From assembly GCF_031453555.1 (NCBI RefSeq), contig NZ_JAVIZM010000001.1:1805001-1869000 (forward strand): 64,000 bases of DNA, given 5' to 3'. Numbering within the stretch: position 1 is the first letter of the stretch; each line of letters starts with the position of its first letter. The notes beneath the pieces were generated by a model. That model saw nothing but the letters and a program-made list of their open reading frames with translations. It searched no databases and was not told the DNA's origin. Shown here one piece after another: positions 38,152 through 48,528 of the stretch. The DNA is from Bacillus sp. SLBN-46 (lineage in GTDB: Bacteria > Bacillota > Bacilli > Bacillales > Cytobacillaceae). Both the position numbers and the translations under genes were made by a program.

Positions 38152-38181
38152 TTGACAGATTTCTTCAAAATTTAGTTATAT
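38152..38181 (+). promoter_or_regulatory. Probable sigma-A promoter of maf-radC
   Basis: Perfect TTGACA (38152-38157) and TTATAT (38176-38181), 18-base spacer. TATATA one base on would give 19. Confidence 0.55.
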
Positions 38182-38259
38182 AAAAATTGTTTGCTTCTAC
38201 AATTTCTGATAGGATTGAATTGTATCTCCCTAATGAAGCAAAAAAGGTAAGGTGATTGA

Positions 38260-38832
38260 ATGCAGAACCTCATTTTAGCCTCTTCTTCTCCACGGCGAAA
38301 AGAACTTCTAGAAAATCTCCGCTTAACATTCGCAGTCTCAAGCAGTGAAGCAGACGAAAGCTTTGACCCCACACTCTCCCCAGAGGAAGTAGTAATGGAG
38401 TTAGCCGAACGAAAGGCACAAGCTGTGTTTAAGGACAATCAAGAGGCCTTTGTTATCGGTTCGGACACGATTGTTTTTGCGAATAATCAAATTTTAGGAA
38501 AGCCAGCTGATGAAGCAGAAGCCGTTCGTATGCTGAAAACTCTTTCAGGGTGTCAGCATGAAGTGTTTACAGGTGTTTCAATAGTGTCTCCAACGAGCAA
38601 GACCCGTTTCTATGAAAAAACAGAAGTATGGTTTTGGGAGTTAACGGAGGACGAAATCCGTTCATATGTGAAAAGTGGTGAACCGCTTGATAAAGCAGGT
38701 GCCTATGGAATTCAACAGCTCGGAAGTATGCTTGTCAAAAAAATAAATGGAGATTATTTTGCGGTTGTCGGTCTGCCAGTAGCAAGGACAATCAGAGAAC
38801 TAAGTAAGGCAGGCTACCAGTTACCGTATTAA
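38260..38832 (+). CDS. maf: Maf family nucleoside-triphosphate pyrophosphatase
   Basis: Hydrolyses dTTP/UTP or modified nucleotides to monophosphates; overproduction blocks septation in B. subtilis. The signature SSSPRRKELL is at residues 7-16, and VIGSDTIV and LDKAGAYGIQ are the other conserved blocks. It has 190 residues (189 in B. subtilis). AAGGTAAGGTGA precedes the ATG. Confidence 0.95.
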   Translation: MQNLILASSSPRRKELLENLRLTFAVSSSEADESFDPTLSPEEVVMELAERKAQAVFKDNQEAFVIGSDTIVFANNQILGKPADEAEAVRMLKTLSGCQHEVFTGVSIVSPTSKTRFYEKTEVWFWELTEDEIRSYVKSGEPLDKAGAYGIQQLGSMLVKKINGDYFAVVGLPVARTIRELSKAGYQLPY

Positions 38833-38872
38833 CTTTTTTGTGCCTTAACTCCCGAATACAGGGAGGAAAAAA

Positions 38873-39562
38873 ATGTCAACTGATACATTAATGATTCGCG
38901 ATTTTCCACAAGATGAAAGGCCACGGGAACGTTTTATTCAACACGGACCACAAAGCTTATCTAATCATGAACTAATTGCAATTCTGCTAAGGACTGGAAC
39001 AAAGGATGAATCCGTCCTGCAATTGTCGAATCGTCTGTTGAACCATTTTGAGGGCTTACGGCTATTAAAAGGCGCTACGTTAGAAGAGATAACCGAAATT
39101 AAAGGAATAGGTTCAGCAAAGGCCATTCAAATTTTAGCAGCGGTAGAAATTGGCAGACGGATTTCCAACCTATCCTTTAATGACCGCTATGTAATCCGCT
39201 CCCCAGAGGATGGAGCCAAGTATGTCATGAATGATATGCGCTTTTTATCGCAGGAACATTTTGTTTGTTTATATTTAAATACAAAAAATCAGGTCATTCA
39301 TAAACAAACGGTTTTTATCGGCAGCTTAAATGCTTCGATTGTTCATCCACGCGAGGTTTTTCGCGAGGCATTAAAGCGCTCCGCTGCGAGCATCATAGCT
39401 CTTCATAACCATCCTTCCGGGGACCCCACACCAAGCCGCGAGGATATTGAAGTGACTAAGAGATTGGTTGAGTGCGGAAAAATTATTGGGATTGACCTTC
39501 TTGACCATTTAATCATTGGTGAAAATAAGTTTGTGAGTTTAAAGGAAAAAGGGTATTTATAA
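38873..39562 (+). CDS. radC: RadC family JAB1/MPN protein
   Basis: Contains an N-terminal helix-hairpin-helix (IKGIGSAKAIQI) and a C-terminal metal-binding MPN+/JAMM domain (ALHNHPSGDPTPSREDI). It has 229 residues. Its old assignment to DNA repair is doubtful; its real role is not settled. GGGAGG lies before the ATG, 40 bases after maf, so both are probably co-transcribed. Confidence 0.94.
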   Translation: MSTDTLMIRDFPQDERPRERFIQHGPQSLSNHELIAILLRTGTKDESVLQLSNRLLNHFEGLRLLKGATLEEITEIKGIGSAKAIQILAAVEIGRRISNLSFNDRYVIRSPEDGAKYVMNDMRFLSQEHFVCLYLNTKNQVIHKQTVFIGSLNASIVHPREVFREALKRSAASIIALHNHPSGDPTPSREDIEVTKRLVECGKIIGIDLLDHLIIGENKFVSLKEKGYL

Positions 39563-39570
39563 TACTATTG

Positions 39571-39593
39571 TTTTATTTGACGATACGATATAA
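39571..39593 (+). promoter_or_regulatory. Possible promoter of mreBCD
   Basis: TATAAT at 39588-39593 is a perfect -10; the only -35-like elements are TATTGT/TTGTTT (17- and 15-base spacers). It lies about 135 bases before mreB. Confidence 0.35.
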
Positions 39594-39708
39594 TATTAGT
39601 TATGATTTTTTAGGACTGCCTGTGAAAGGGCCAATAAATAATTAGGAAATAGACATGATAAGTAAGGCGATTACCTGCCTATTGCTATTTTGCATTTTGT
39701 ACGTGTAG

Positions 39709-40749
<1,041 letters not shown>

Positions 40750-40809
40750 AAGAGGAAGCTTCTTTTTAGGCTACGCCATTTTATCTAAAAAAAATAGAGG
40801 TGTATAATC

Positions 40810-41691
40810 ATGCCACAGTTCTTCTTGAATAAACGACTGATTATTTTGCTTGTCAGCATTATTGTTCTCGTGGCATTGATTGGGTTTTCTTTAAGGGAGA
40901 GAGAGAAACTTACCTGGCCGGAACAATTTATTAAAGATACAGCCGGCTGGGTTCAATCCCTGGTTTCAAAGCCTACCAACTATGTTGCCGGCTTTTTTGA
41001 AAATCTCCAGGACTTAAGTAATACATATGAAGAGAATAAAGAATTAAAATCACGGATTGAAAATCTTGTCAGCCTTGAAGCAGAAGTTCAAGAACTGAAA
41101 AAAGACAACAAAGAATTGCGTGACGTTCTCGGTGAAAAAGAGACCCTGAGAGATTTGAAACCACTTCCAGCTACAGTTATTGGTAGAAATCCTGATCGTT
41201 GGCATGAAATGATTATTATCGACAAAGGTAATCTACAAGGAGTTAAGAAAAATATGGCTGTTGTTACGGCAAGCGGGTTGATTGGAAAGGTTAAGAGTGT
41301 AACTCAATTCAGTTCAACCGTACAGCTGTTAAGTGCAATGGACCCTAAGAATCGGATTTCCGCTATTGTTCAAGGAACTACCGATGTGTACGGACTTGTT
41401 GAAGGCTATGACAAAGAGAAAAAATTACTTATGGTGAAGGCGATTCCTTCTAGTGCGAAAATTGAAAAAGGCCAGACGGTAATTACTTCTGGCTTAGGTG
41501 GTATTTTCCCTAAAGGATTAATGATTGGGAAAGTAGTAGAAGTAAATCCGGATCAGTATGGTCTAAACCAAACTGCACTTGTCAAACCAGGTGCCGATTT
41601 CTATGACATCAAGACAGTGATGGTTACGAAGAGACTTATGGCCGAGCCAAATCAAAATGATTTAACCGGTGGGAAGGAGGAAGGATCGTGA
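40810..41691 (+). CDS. mreC: Rod shape-determining protein MreC
   Basis: One N-terminal membrane segment (about 8-26), a periplasm-side coiled coil (about 65-110), and two beta-barrel subdomains (VIGRNPDRWHEMIIIDKG). It connects MreB filaments with penicillin-binding proteins. It has 293 residues. Its TGA overlaps the mreD GTG. Confidence 0.95.
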   Translation: MPQFFLNKRLIILLVSIIVLVALIGFSLREREKLTWPEQFIKDTAGWVQSLVSKPTNYVAGFFENLQDLSNTYEENKELKSRIENLVSLEAEVQELKKDNKELRDVLGEKETLRDLKPLPATVIGRNPDRWHEMIIIDKGNLQGVKKNMAVVTASGLIGKVKSVTQFSSTVQLLSAMDPKNRISAIVQGTTDVYGLVEGYDKEKKLLMVKAIPSSAKIEKGQTVITSGLGGIFPKGLMIGKVVEVNPDQYGLNQTALVKPGADFYDIKTVMVTKRLMAEPNQNDLTGGKEEGS

Positions 41692-42206
41692 AAAAATTCC
41701 TTCTTCCTCTTTTGTTTCTATTTTTATTGATTTTTGAAAGTATCTTTGTTCAATACTTACCAGATGGCATTTTGGGTAAGGATCGAATCCTTGTACCGCA
41801 CTTTCTTTTTGTAGCACTGTTGTTCTTAACGATTTTTGTGGGTAAAAAGAAAGGTGTCATTTATGCAGCTATTTTCGGGCTGTTGTTTGATGTGGTTTAC
41901 GTAGAAATTATTGGAATTTATTTATTTCTCTATCCATTCATTTCGTATCTTGTATCTAAAATCATGCACATCATGCAGGCGAATTTTATCATTGCCTTCC
42001 TCGTTTCCCTTTTCGCTGTTGCATTATTAGAGGTGGGTGTCTATGAAATGGATTATTTAATCCATGTGACAAACCTTGATTTTATGAGTTTTCTTACTTT
42101 GCGTTTTTATCCAACCCTTATATTAAATGCGGCTTTTATTATCTTAGCAGGCTATCCTTTAAAGAGATTCTTTGAAAAGCATTTGGAATCGTTACGAGAT
42201 GAATAA
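41688..42206 (+). CDS. mreD: Rod shape-determining protein MreD
   Basis: Hydrophobic 172-residue protein with about five membrane segments. The GTG start (41688) overlaps the mreC stop as GTGA and is preceded by AAGGAGGAAGG. It completes the elongasome core encoded by mreBCD. Confidence 0.92.
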   Translation: MKKFLLPLLFLFLLIFESIFVQYLPDGILGKDRILVPHFLFVALLFLTIFVGKKKGVIYAAIFGLLFDVVYVEIIGIYLFLYPFISYLVSKIMHIMQANFIIAFLVSLFAVALLEVGVYEMDYLIHVTNLDFMSFLTLRFYPTLILNAAFIILAGYPLKRFFEKHLESLRDE

Positions 42207-42282
42207 TGAGTTTCGGCTTTCCACTTTTAGGTTCCTTGCTACATAAGTTTTTCATTTAAAAAAAGAGGAGAATGGACGCATC

Positions 42283-42360
42283 ATGTCGAATTATTATCAG
42301 ATAGTCTGTACTTTCGATTCAGAATTAGCGTATGGACGTGCAAATTCCCTTGGATTTTAG
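42283..42360 (+). CDS. Possible 25-residue leader peptide before minC
   Basis: ATG at 42283 opens 25 codons (starts MSNYYQIVCTF, ends SLGF) and stops at TAG 42358-42360. GAGGAG lies about 12 bases upstream, a long spacing. The stop codon falls in the loop of the hairpin at 42336-42373, a geometry seen in attenuators. The peptide shows no run of one amino acid. It may be chance. Confidence 0.3.
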   Translation: MSNYYQIVCTFDSELAYGRANSLGF

Positions 42361-42373
42361 GGGAATTGCACGT
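42336..42373 (+). terminator. Hairpin between mreD and minC
   Basis: ACGTGCAAATTCCC (42336-42349) and GGGAATTGCACGT (42361-42373) form a 13-pair stem with one bulged A and an 11-base loop. Only TT and later CTTTCTT follow, so it may be an attenuator or processing site rather than a full terminator. Confidence 0.6.
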
Positions 42374-42412
42374 TTCTAGATGGCTTTCTTAATTATGAGG
42401 TGAAAATTCTCC

Positions 42413-43093
42413 ATGAAAAAACGGCAAAATGTTACAATAAAAGGAACGAAGGAAGGTCTCGTCCTTCATCTTGATGATAAGTGTTCTTACGACGATTTAA
42501 AAAAAGAACTGGATCAGAAGCTTTCGGCGAATTTAAGAACACAGGATGACCGCCACTTAATTTCTGTTAAAGTTGAAATTGGGAATCGGTATATTACGGA
42601 AGAACAACGAGAAGAACTAAAGCACTTAATTCGACAGAAAAAGAATTTAGTTGTGGATGATATTGTTTCAAATGTCATCACAAAAGTGGAAGCAGAACGA
42701 TTAAAGGCAGAAGCGGGGATTATGACTGTATCTAGAATCATTCGTTCGGGCCAAGTTCTTGAAACTTCAGGCGATCTGCTGTTGATTGGTGATGTGAATC
42801 CTGGTGGGACCGTCGTTGCAGGCGGTAATATCTTCATTATGGGGACCTTAAAGGGTGTAGCTCATGCAGGTTGTTTCGGAAATGAACAAGCCGTGATAGC
42901 GGCATCAAGCATGAAACCATCACAGCTTAGAATTAGCGATTGCATCAATCGTTCGCCTGATTCCGTAAAAACTAGCGAAAATCGCGAAATGGAATGTGCT
43001 TATATAGATGATAATCGACAAATTATCGTTGATAGATTACAAGCTTTAATTCATTTAAGGCCAGATTTAACTAGATTAGAAGGGGGACATTAA
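42413..43093 (+). CDS. minC: Septum site-determining protein MinC
   Basis: Inhibits FtsZ ring formation away from midcell. The N-terminal FtsZ-inhibiting domain is about 1-105, the C-terminal beta-helix about 110-220 ([21 protein letters not shown]) which binds MinD. It has 226 residues as in B. subtilis. GAGGTGAAAA precedes the ATG. The minD GTG follows the stop after one base. Confidence 0.95.
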   Translation: MKKRQNVTIKGTKEGLVLHLDDKCSYDDLKKELDQKLSANLRTQDDRHLISVKVEIGNRYITEEQREELKHLIRQKKNLVVDDIVSNVITKVEAERLKAEAGIMTVSRIIRSGQVLETSGDLLLIGDVNPGGTVVAGGNIFIMGTLKGVAHAGCFGNEQAVIAASSMKPSQLRISDCINRSPDSVKTSENREMECAYIDDNRQIIVDRLQALIHLRPDLTRLEGGH

Positions 43094-43094
43094 A

Positions 43095-43898
43095 GTGGGA
43101 GAAGCAATAGTAATTACTTCTGGCAAGGGCGGCGTTGGTAAAACAACGACATCCGCAAATATTGGGACGTCTTTGGCCCTTCAAGGAAAAAAAGTATGCT
43201 TAGTGGATACAGACATCGGTCTTCGAAACTTAGATGTCGTAATGGGGCTTGAAAACAGAATCATTTATGATCTAGTCGATGTAGTAGAAAAAAGATGTAA
43301 AATTCATCAGGCGTTAGTAAAGGACAAACGATTTGATGGATTATTATATCTACTTCCCGCTGCGCAAACCGTTGATAAATCGGCGGTTAAACCAGAACAA
43401 ATGAAAGAGCTTATTACAGAATTAAAGCAGGACTATGATTATATAATTATTGATTGCCCCGCTGGTATCGAACAAGGATTCCAGAATGCAGTGGCAGGAG
43501 CAGATAAGGCGATTGTTGTCACAACACCAGAAGTATCTGCGGTACGTGACGCGGACCGTATTATTGGTCTCTTAGAAAAACAAAGAAACATGGAGCCTCC
43601 AAAATTAGTGGTCAACCGCATTCGTAATCATATGATGAAGAGCGGGGACATGCTGGAGATTGATGAAATTACCCAGCATTTATCTATTGAGTTGATTGGA
43701 ATTGTTGCGGATGATGAAGAGGTAATTAAAGCATCAAATCACGGAGAACCTATTGCCCTTAATCCAAACAGCAAAGCATCGATTGCCTATCGAAATATTG
43801 CTAGAAGAATTCTAGGCGAATCGATTCCATTGCAACCACTAGATGAAGTAAACAAAGGCGTCTTCACCAAACTTAAGAAGTTCTTCGGAGTTAGATAA
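43095..43898 (+). CDS. minD: Septum site-determining ATPase MinD
   Basis: ParA/MinD ATPase. The deviant Walker A GKGGVGKTT (about 10-18), the DTDIGLRNLD stretch and VTTPEVSAVRDADR are typical. The C-terminal amphipathic membrane helix is FTKLKKFFGVR. It has 267 residues, starting with GTG behind AAGGGGG within the minC end. It recruits MinC to the membrane. Confidence 0.96.
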   Translation: MGEAIVITSGKGGVGKTTTSANIGTSLALQGKKVCLVDTDIGLRNLDVVMGLENRIIYDLVDVVEKRCKIHQALVKDKRFDGLLYLLPAAQTVDKSAVKPEQMKELITELKQDYDYIIIDCPAGIEQGFQNAVAGADKAIVVTTPEVSAVRDADRIIGLLEKQRNMEPPKLVVNRIRNHMMKSGDMLEIDEITQHLSIELIGIVADDEEVIKASNHGEPIALNPNSKASIAYRNIARRILGESIPLQPLDEVNKGVFTKLKKFFGVR

Positions 43899-43902
43899 AT
43901 AC

Positions 43903-43940
43903 AAGCCTGTTCACGATCCACCGTGGACAGGCTTTTTTTT
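43903..43940 (+). terminator. Terminator of minCD
   Basis: AAGCCTGTTCACG and CGTGGACAGGCTT (one G-U pair) around ATCCAC, followed by eight T. Confidence 0.92.
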
Positions 43941-43956
43941 TAAAATGTAAATTCAG

Positions 43957-43985
43957 TCATACTCTCAAAAATTCTCTCATAGACT
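43957..43985 (+). promoter_or_regulatory. Sigma-E type promoter of spoIVFA-spoIVFB
   Basis: TCATACT (43957-43963), 14-base spacer, CATAGACT (43978-43985); each box has about one mismatch to the sigma-E consensus. B. subtilis spoIVF is transcribed by sigma-E in the mother cell. Confidence 0.68.
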
Positions 43986-44017
43986 TGTACAAAAAAGTGG
44001 GAAAAGGGTTGATGGGA

Positions 44018-44824
44018 ATGGCGCGGTCTACACCGGAGGAAATACGGCGACGAATCGCTAAAAGAAAAAAAGATATGGGTTCAACAACAGCAACAAAAGG
44101 TCCCGAACGTCCAGAACGTCAAATCGCTTGGCCTGGTGATGATGATGACAAATATGGATTTAATTATACGGGTAGCTCCAAAAATAGCAACGGAGACGAC
44201 GGACATCCGTTATTTAAAAAAGAAGTGTTCTTCTTCAAAATATTGGCTTCCATCCTCCTTTTTCTCGTGGTAGCCATTCTGTTTCGCAACCAGACAGCGA
44301 CTTTTGATCCAGTAAGGGATTATGTGACCAGTGCAATGGACAAGGACTTTAAATTTGCTACTGTTTCAAATTGGTACGAAGATAAGTTCGGCAAACCCTT
44401 AGCACTTCTGCCTTTCTCAGAGGGAGATAAAACAGACAAAAAAGAAGAAGTGGTCCAAACAGAATTTTCTGTCCCAGCCATGGGTAAGATCCTCGAAAAC
44501 TTTGAAAAAAATGGCCAAGGAATCATGATTGAAACAGGTAAAGGAGCGCCAGTCCAATCCATTAACGGTGGGGTAGTCACCTTTGCAGGAGTAAAAGAGG
44601 GGATTGGAAAAACCGTCATCATCCAGCATTCAGATGAAACGGAAACATGGTATGGAAACTTAGACGAAATAAAAGTAAACCTATACGAATATATCGACAA
44701 GAGAACCGTTGTTGGAACAGTTTCCACTTCAACGGGTGAAGATAAAACAAAAGGGAAATATTACTTTGCCATTAAAAAAGGCGATGATTTTATCGACCCA
44801 ATCCAGGTGATCCGTTTTGAATAG
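44018..44824 (+). CDS. spoIVFA: Stage IV sporulation protein FA
   Basis: Mother-cell membrane protein that holds SpoIVFB inactive together with BofA and is cleaved on the forespore signal (SpoIVB). A basic N-terminus (EEIRRRIAKRKK) is followed by a membrane segment near residues 75-95 and an extracytoplasmic degenerate LytM/M23-like domain (VETGKGAP-like MIETGKGAPVQSINGGVV). The ATG at 44018 lies 9 bases after AAAAGGG and gives 268 residues (264 in B. subtilis). Upstream in-frame starts at 43985 or 44009-44012 overlap the promoter or the ribosome-binding site. Confidence 0.9.
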   Translation: MARSTPEEIRRRIAKRKKDMGSTTATKGPERPERQIAWPGDDDDKYGFNYTGSSKNSNGDDGHPLFKKEVFFFKILASILLFLVVAILFRNQTATFDPVRDYVTSAMDKDFKFATVSNWYEDKFGKPLALLPFSEGDKTDKKEEVVQTEFSVPAMGKILENFEKNGQGIMIETGKGAPVQSINGGVVTFAGVKEGIGKTVIIQHSDETETWYGNLDEIKVNLYEYIDKRTVVGTVSTSTGEDKTKGKYYFAIKKGDDFIDPIQVIRFE

Positions 44825-45683
44825 AGCCATTTCATTACTCAGACAAGTTCATATCCACCCCTTGCTGTGGATTATCATTGCTATATCTATCGCGACCGCA
44901 CATTTCCTTGAAGTTTGCTTGCTGCTAGGGATCATTTTTATACATGAAATGGGGCATGCAGCGGCAGCTTCTTTTTTTTCATGGAGAATCAAAAAAATCT
45001 CCCTTCTCCCCTTTGGCGGGGTGGCAGAGATGGATGAACACGGCAATCGTCCATTAAAGGAAGAATTAATTGTGGTGGTAGCTGGACCGCTTCAGCATCT
45101 TTGGATGATGGGAGTAGCTTACCTCTTACTTTCGTTCTCGTTGATATCTGAAGACCTATTTCAGCTCTTTATCAACTACAACTTAATGATTTTTATTTTT
45201 AATCTTTTTCCAGTTTGGCCGCTTGATGGGGGTAAGCTGGTGTTTTTACTGCTCTCATTAAAACACTCCTTTCCGAGTGCACACAGGCTGACACTTATCC
45301 TTTCCTTTTTAAGTTTGGGTCTTTTTTCATTCCTAATCTTATTAATTGCGCCATCACATATCAACGTATGGGTTATTATCGCCTTCCTAGCATTTTCTCT
45401 TTACCATGAATGGAAGCAGCGGCGCTTTATTTTTATGAGATTTTTATTAGAACGCTATTATGGAAAAAAATCGAATCCAAGTGCCTTAAAGCCTATACAG
45501 GCGAATGAGCATGATTTATTGATCCACGTTTTAGAAAAATTTCAACGAGGCTGCAAACATCCAATTATAGTGGAAGCAGCGGGGAAAGAAAAAGGAATCT
45601 TAGATGAAAATGAACTTTTACATGCGTACTTTACAGATAAACGATTAACAGATAAAATCAGCGACCTTCTATTTTTATATTGA
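44817..45683 (+). CDS. spoIVFB: Stage IV sporulation intramembrane metalloprotease FB
   Basis: Site-2-protease that cuts pro-sigma-K in the outer forespore membrane. The zinc motif HEMGH is at residues 43-47 and the third ligand Asp137 lies in WPLDGG; both positions equal those of B. subtilis. Six membrane segments and a C-terminal CBS domain (KFQRGCKHPIIVEAAG) follow. It has 288 residues. The TTG at 44817 overlaps spoIVFA by eight bases, preserving stoichiometry of the complex. Confidence 0.96.
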   Translation: MNRAISLLRQVHIHPLLWIIIAISIATAHFLEVCLLLGIIFIHEMGHAAAASFFSWRIKKISLLPFGGVAEMDEHGNRPLKEELIVVVAGPLQHLWMMGVAYLLLSFSLISEDLFQLFINYNLMIFIFNLFPVWPLDGGKLVFLLLSLKHSFPSAHRLTLILSFLSLGLFSFLILLIAPSHINVWVIIAFLAFSLYHEWKQRRFIFMRFLLERYYGKKSNPSALKPIQANEHDLLIHVLEKFQRGCKHPIIVEAAGKEKGILDENELLHAYFTDKRLTDKISDLLFLY

Positions 45684-45729
45684 TTATGGTTATAATGAAG
45701 TCATCTATGAAAAAAGTGAGGAAGCTGGA

Positions 45730-47193
45730 TTGGAAACACTACTTATCAACTACACAACGCGGGAAAAGAGGTTGGCCTATCTCAGAAATAACCGTGTTGA
45801 AAATATCATCATTGACCGACCAGGTAATCAATCACTGGTCGGTAATATTTATTTTGGGACCGTTACGAAGGTACTTCCAGGCATGAATGCAGTGTTCATC
45901 GATATTGGTGAGGAAAAAAATGCCTATTTACACCGAGATCAGCTGCCTTCGTATGTACAGTCCGCTGAAAAACAACAGAACGTCACCTCATTTGTTCACC
46001 AGGGAGAGAAAATGCTCGTTCTGGTGGATAAGGATGCAACAGGCACAAAAGGTCCTAAAGTGACGGGGATTATTGAAATACATGGAAACCATCTGATTTA
46101 TATGCCTACCGGTCGCTATGTGGCAGTTAGTAAAAAAATTGCAGATGATAAGCAAAACATTACCCTTCGAAAATTAGGCAGCAGCCTGAAAACGGAGGAA
46201 GAGGGAATCATTTTTCGGACGTCCAGCATGACCTGTACGAAAGCGGAGATTGAAGAGGAATTGATGGTACTACGTCAACAATACCAGGAATTGCTCCAGC
46301 AAGCATCACACCTTAAGAAGCCAGGCCTCCTATCTCAGAAAGATACCTTTATGGAAATGGTACTAGAACGAGTGGCCGCCATGGAGACAGGTGAAGTAAT
46401 GGTAGACGATTTGACTGTTAAGAAGCTGCTTGAACAGAACAATCCGCACCTTAAAATTACTTTTTACAATGGAAAAGAAAATCTTTTCTCCGTCAATAAG
46501 GTAGAGCATGAAATTGACAAAGCACTCAAACGGATTGTCTGGCTGGATCATGGTTCCTATCTTATTTTTGACGAAACCGAAGCTCTAACCATAATTGATG
46601 TAAATACGGGGAAGTTTTCTGGAAAAACGGATTATCAAGATACTGTGTTAAAAACGAATCAGTTCGCCGCTAAAGAAATTGTCAGACAGCTGCGGCTTCG
46701 TGATATCGGTGGAATTGTACTAATCGATTTTATTGATATGAAGCGTGAAAAGGACAAGCAATCGATTCTCTCCCTAATGGAATTAGAGCTATCAAGGGAT
46801 GAAAAAAGAACAAAGATAATCGGATTTACTCCACTTGGCATTCTTCAAATCACTAGGAAGAAGACGAAGGTAAGTATTTCTGAGGCATTACAAGAGAAGT
46901 GTCCGGTTTGTGAGGGGACGGGGCGGATTCTCAGCGCTGAAACGGTGGCTTTTCGATTAGAAAGAGAGCTGCTAGAGCACCGTCATGCTGATTTCGAAGC
47001 CATTCTAGTTGAGACAACAGAAGAGGTAAAGGCCGCACTCTTAGGCGAAAATGAGGCGCATAAAGATGTGTTAGAAGACCTGTTACGGGTTAACTTATAT
47101 TTTTCTATACAAGCCTCTGAACGGCATTATTATCAATTAAAGCAGTTCGGTACAATACAGGAGATTTCTCAACGAGCAATGGATTATTCGTAA
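45730..47193 (+). CDS. rng: Ribonuclease G/E family endoribonuclease
   Basis: Single-strand RNA endonuclease. S1 domain at about 35-110 (GNIYFGTVTKVLPGMNAVFIDIG has the family fold), RNase-E 5'-sensor, DNase I-like catalytic part (TIIDVNTGKFSG with the metal Asp; VLIDFIDMKRE) and the zinc-link CPVCEGTGR near residue 395. It has 487 residues, RNase G size. B. subtilis has no such enzyme, but other Bacillaceae carry it in this place between spoIVFB and rplU. TTG start at 45730 behind GAGGAAG. Confidence 0.9.
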   Translation: METLLINYTTREKRLAYLRNNRVENIIIDRPGNQSLVGNIYFGTVTKVLPGMNAVFIDIGEEKNAYLHRDQLPSYVQSAEKQQNVTSFVHQGEKMLVLVDKDATGTKGPKVTGIIEIHGNHLIYMPTGRYVAVSKKIADDKQNITLRKLGSSLKTEEEGIIFRTSSMTCTKAEIEEELMVLRQQYQELLQQASHLKKPGLLSQKDTFMEMVLERVAAMETGEVMVDDLTVKKLLEQNNPHLKITFYNGKENLFSVNKVEHEIDKALKRIVWLDHGSYLIFDETEALTIIDVNTGKFSGKTDYQDTVLKTNQFAAKEIVRQLRLRDIGGIVLIDFIDMKREKDKQSILSLMELELSRDEKRTKIIGFTPLGILQITRKKTKVSISEALQEKCPVCEGTGRILSAETVAFRLERELLEHRHADFEAILVETTEEVKAALLGENEAHKDVLEDLLRVNLYFSIQASERHYYQLKQFGTIQEISQRAMDYS

Positions 47194-47209
47194 GGAACTA
47201 AATAATAGG

Positions 47210-47238
47210 TTGACACTTTCGATTAAATTATGTATGAT
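47210..47238 (+). promoter_or_regulatory. Sigma-A promoter of the rplU operon
   Basis: TTGACA (47210-47215), 17-base spacer, TATGAT (47233-47238). Strong, as expected for ribosomal protein genes. Confidence 0.8.
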
Positions 47239-47249
47239 TTTAATGTTAT

Positions 47250-47345
47250 GTTTGTAGCGCACCCGTGCTACAACCGCACAGAACAGGTAATAAGATTTCT
47301 GCAGATTTGCAGGAGCGCCTGTAATTGGCGAGTCTGAGTTTATAA
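47250..47345 (+). ncRNA. Ribosomal protein L21 leader
   Basis: Structured 5' leader between the promoter and rplU with GTAGC..GCTAC around GCACCCGT (about 47255-47273), TTTCTGCAGATTTGCAGGAG and a GGCGCTCC-like stem (GCGCCTGTAATTGGCG). Layout and size fit the Firmicute L21 leader, thought to bind L21 for autoregulation. Boundaries are approximate. Confidence 0.7.
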
Positions 47346-47358
47346 GGAGGTGCAGTTC

Positions 47359-47667
47359 ATGTACGCAATTATCGAAACTGGCGGTAAGCAATTGAAAGTC
47401 GAAGAAGGCCAAGCTATCTACATCGAGAAATTAGATGTTGAAGCTGGTGAGACTGTTACTTTTGACAAAGTTCTTTTCGTTGGCGGTGAAACTGTAAAAG
47501 TTGGAAGTCCTGTTGTTGCAGGCGCTACTGTTACAGCTAAAGTTGAAAAACAAGGCCGTGCGAAGAAAATCATTGTTTTCAAGTACAAAGCGAAGAAAAA
47601 CAATCGTAAGAAGCAAGGTCATCGTCAACCTTACACTAAAGTAATCATCGAAAAAATCAACGCGTAA
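47359..47667 (+). CDS. rplU: 50S ribosomal protein L21
   Basis: [17 protein letters not shown] at the N-terminus and [17 protein letters not shown] near the end are diagnostic. It has 102 residues, as in B. subtilis. The ATG at 47359 follows AAGGAGGTG (47344-47352) by 6 bases. First gene of rplU-prp-rpmA. Confidence 0.97.
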   Translation: MYAIIETGGKQLKVEEGQAIYIEKLDVEAGETVTFDKVLFVGGETVKVGSPVVAGATVTAKVEKQGRAKKIIVFKYKAKKNNRKKQGHRQPYTKVIIEKINA

Positions 47668-47681
47668 GGTGTTGAAAAAAG

Positions 47682-48026
47682 ATGATAGGTATTACTATTT
47701 ATCGTACTGAATCCGGAAAAATTCAATCATTCGAACTAAGCGGTCATGCCTTGTTCGCGGATCGTGGAAAAGATATCGTCTGTGCAGGCGTATCCGCCGT
47801 GTCCGTTGGTGCTATCAATGCGGTGCACGAGCTTACCGGCGTTACTCCAGACCTTGAACATCGGGCAGATGGCTTTCTCCGCTGCGTTATCCCGGAAGAA
47901 CTTCCGGAGGACGTATATGAGAAAATCCAGATTCTTCTCGAAGGAATGGCTGTCTCATTACGATCGATTGAAGAAACATACGGAGAGCACATAAAAATTA
48001 CCTTCAAAAAGCAGGAGGTGGAATAA
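47682..48026 (+). CDS. prp: Ribosomal-processing cysteine protease Prp
   Basis: YsxB/Prp family, 114 residues. The catalytic pair is His in SGHALFADRGKD and Cys in IVCAGVSAVS. It removes the N-terminal extension of L27 in Firmicutes, and the L27 gene follows at once (no gap). The ATG at 47682 sits 14 bases after rplU. Confidence 0.93.
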   Translation: MIGITIYRTESGKIQSFELSGHALFADRGKDIVCAGVSAVSVGAINAVHELTGVTPDLEHRADGFLRCVIPEELPEDVYEKIQILLEGMAVSLRSIEETYGEHIKITFKKQEVE

Positions 48027-48320
<294 letters not shown>

Positions 48321-48330
48321 GGATTACTTT

Positions 48331-48366
48331 GAAAACTCTAACCTGTTTGGTTAGAGTTTTCTTTTT
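48331..48366 (+). terminator. Terminator of rplU-prp-rpmA
   Basis: GAAAACTCTAACC and GGTTAGAGTTTTC, perfect arms around TGTTT, followed by TTTTT. Confidence 0.92.
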
Positions 48367-48528
48367 GCTGCGAAAGTACACCTTCCATCAAAACTCTTCA
48401 AGGAAACTACTTCGTCAAGCTCATTTTTTACCACAAACCAAATCATTCAGATAAAAATGCTTACTCTTGGAAATTTTTTTGATATACTAACAGCAAACAA
48501 TGTTCCGGATTTATGTAGGAGTGTGAGT

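Noticed and set aside
44320-44727. 135-residue minus-strand frame
   Set aside because: Antisense to spoIVFA, with no supporting signal.
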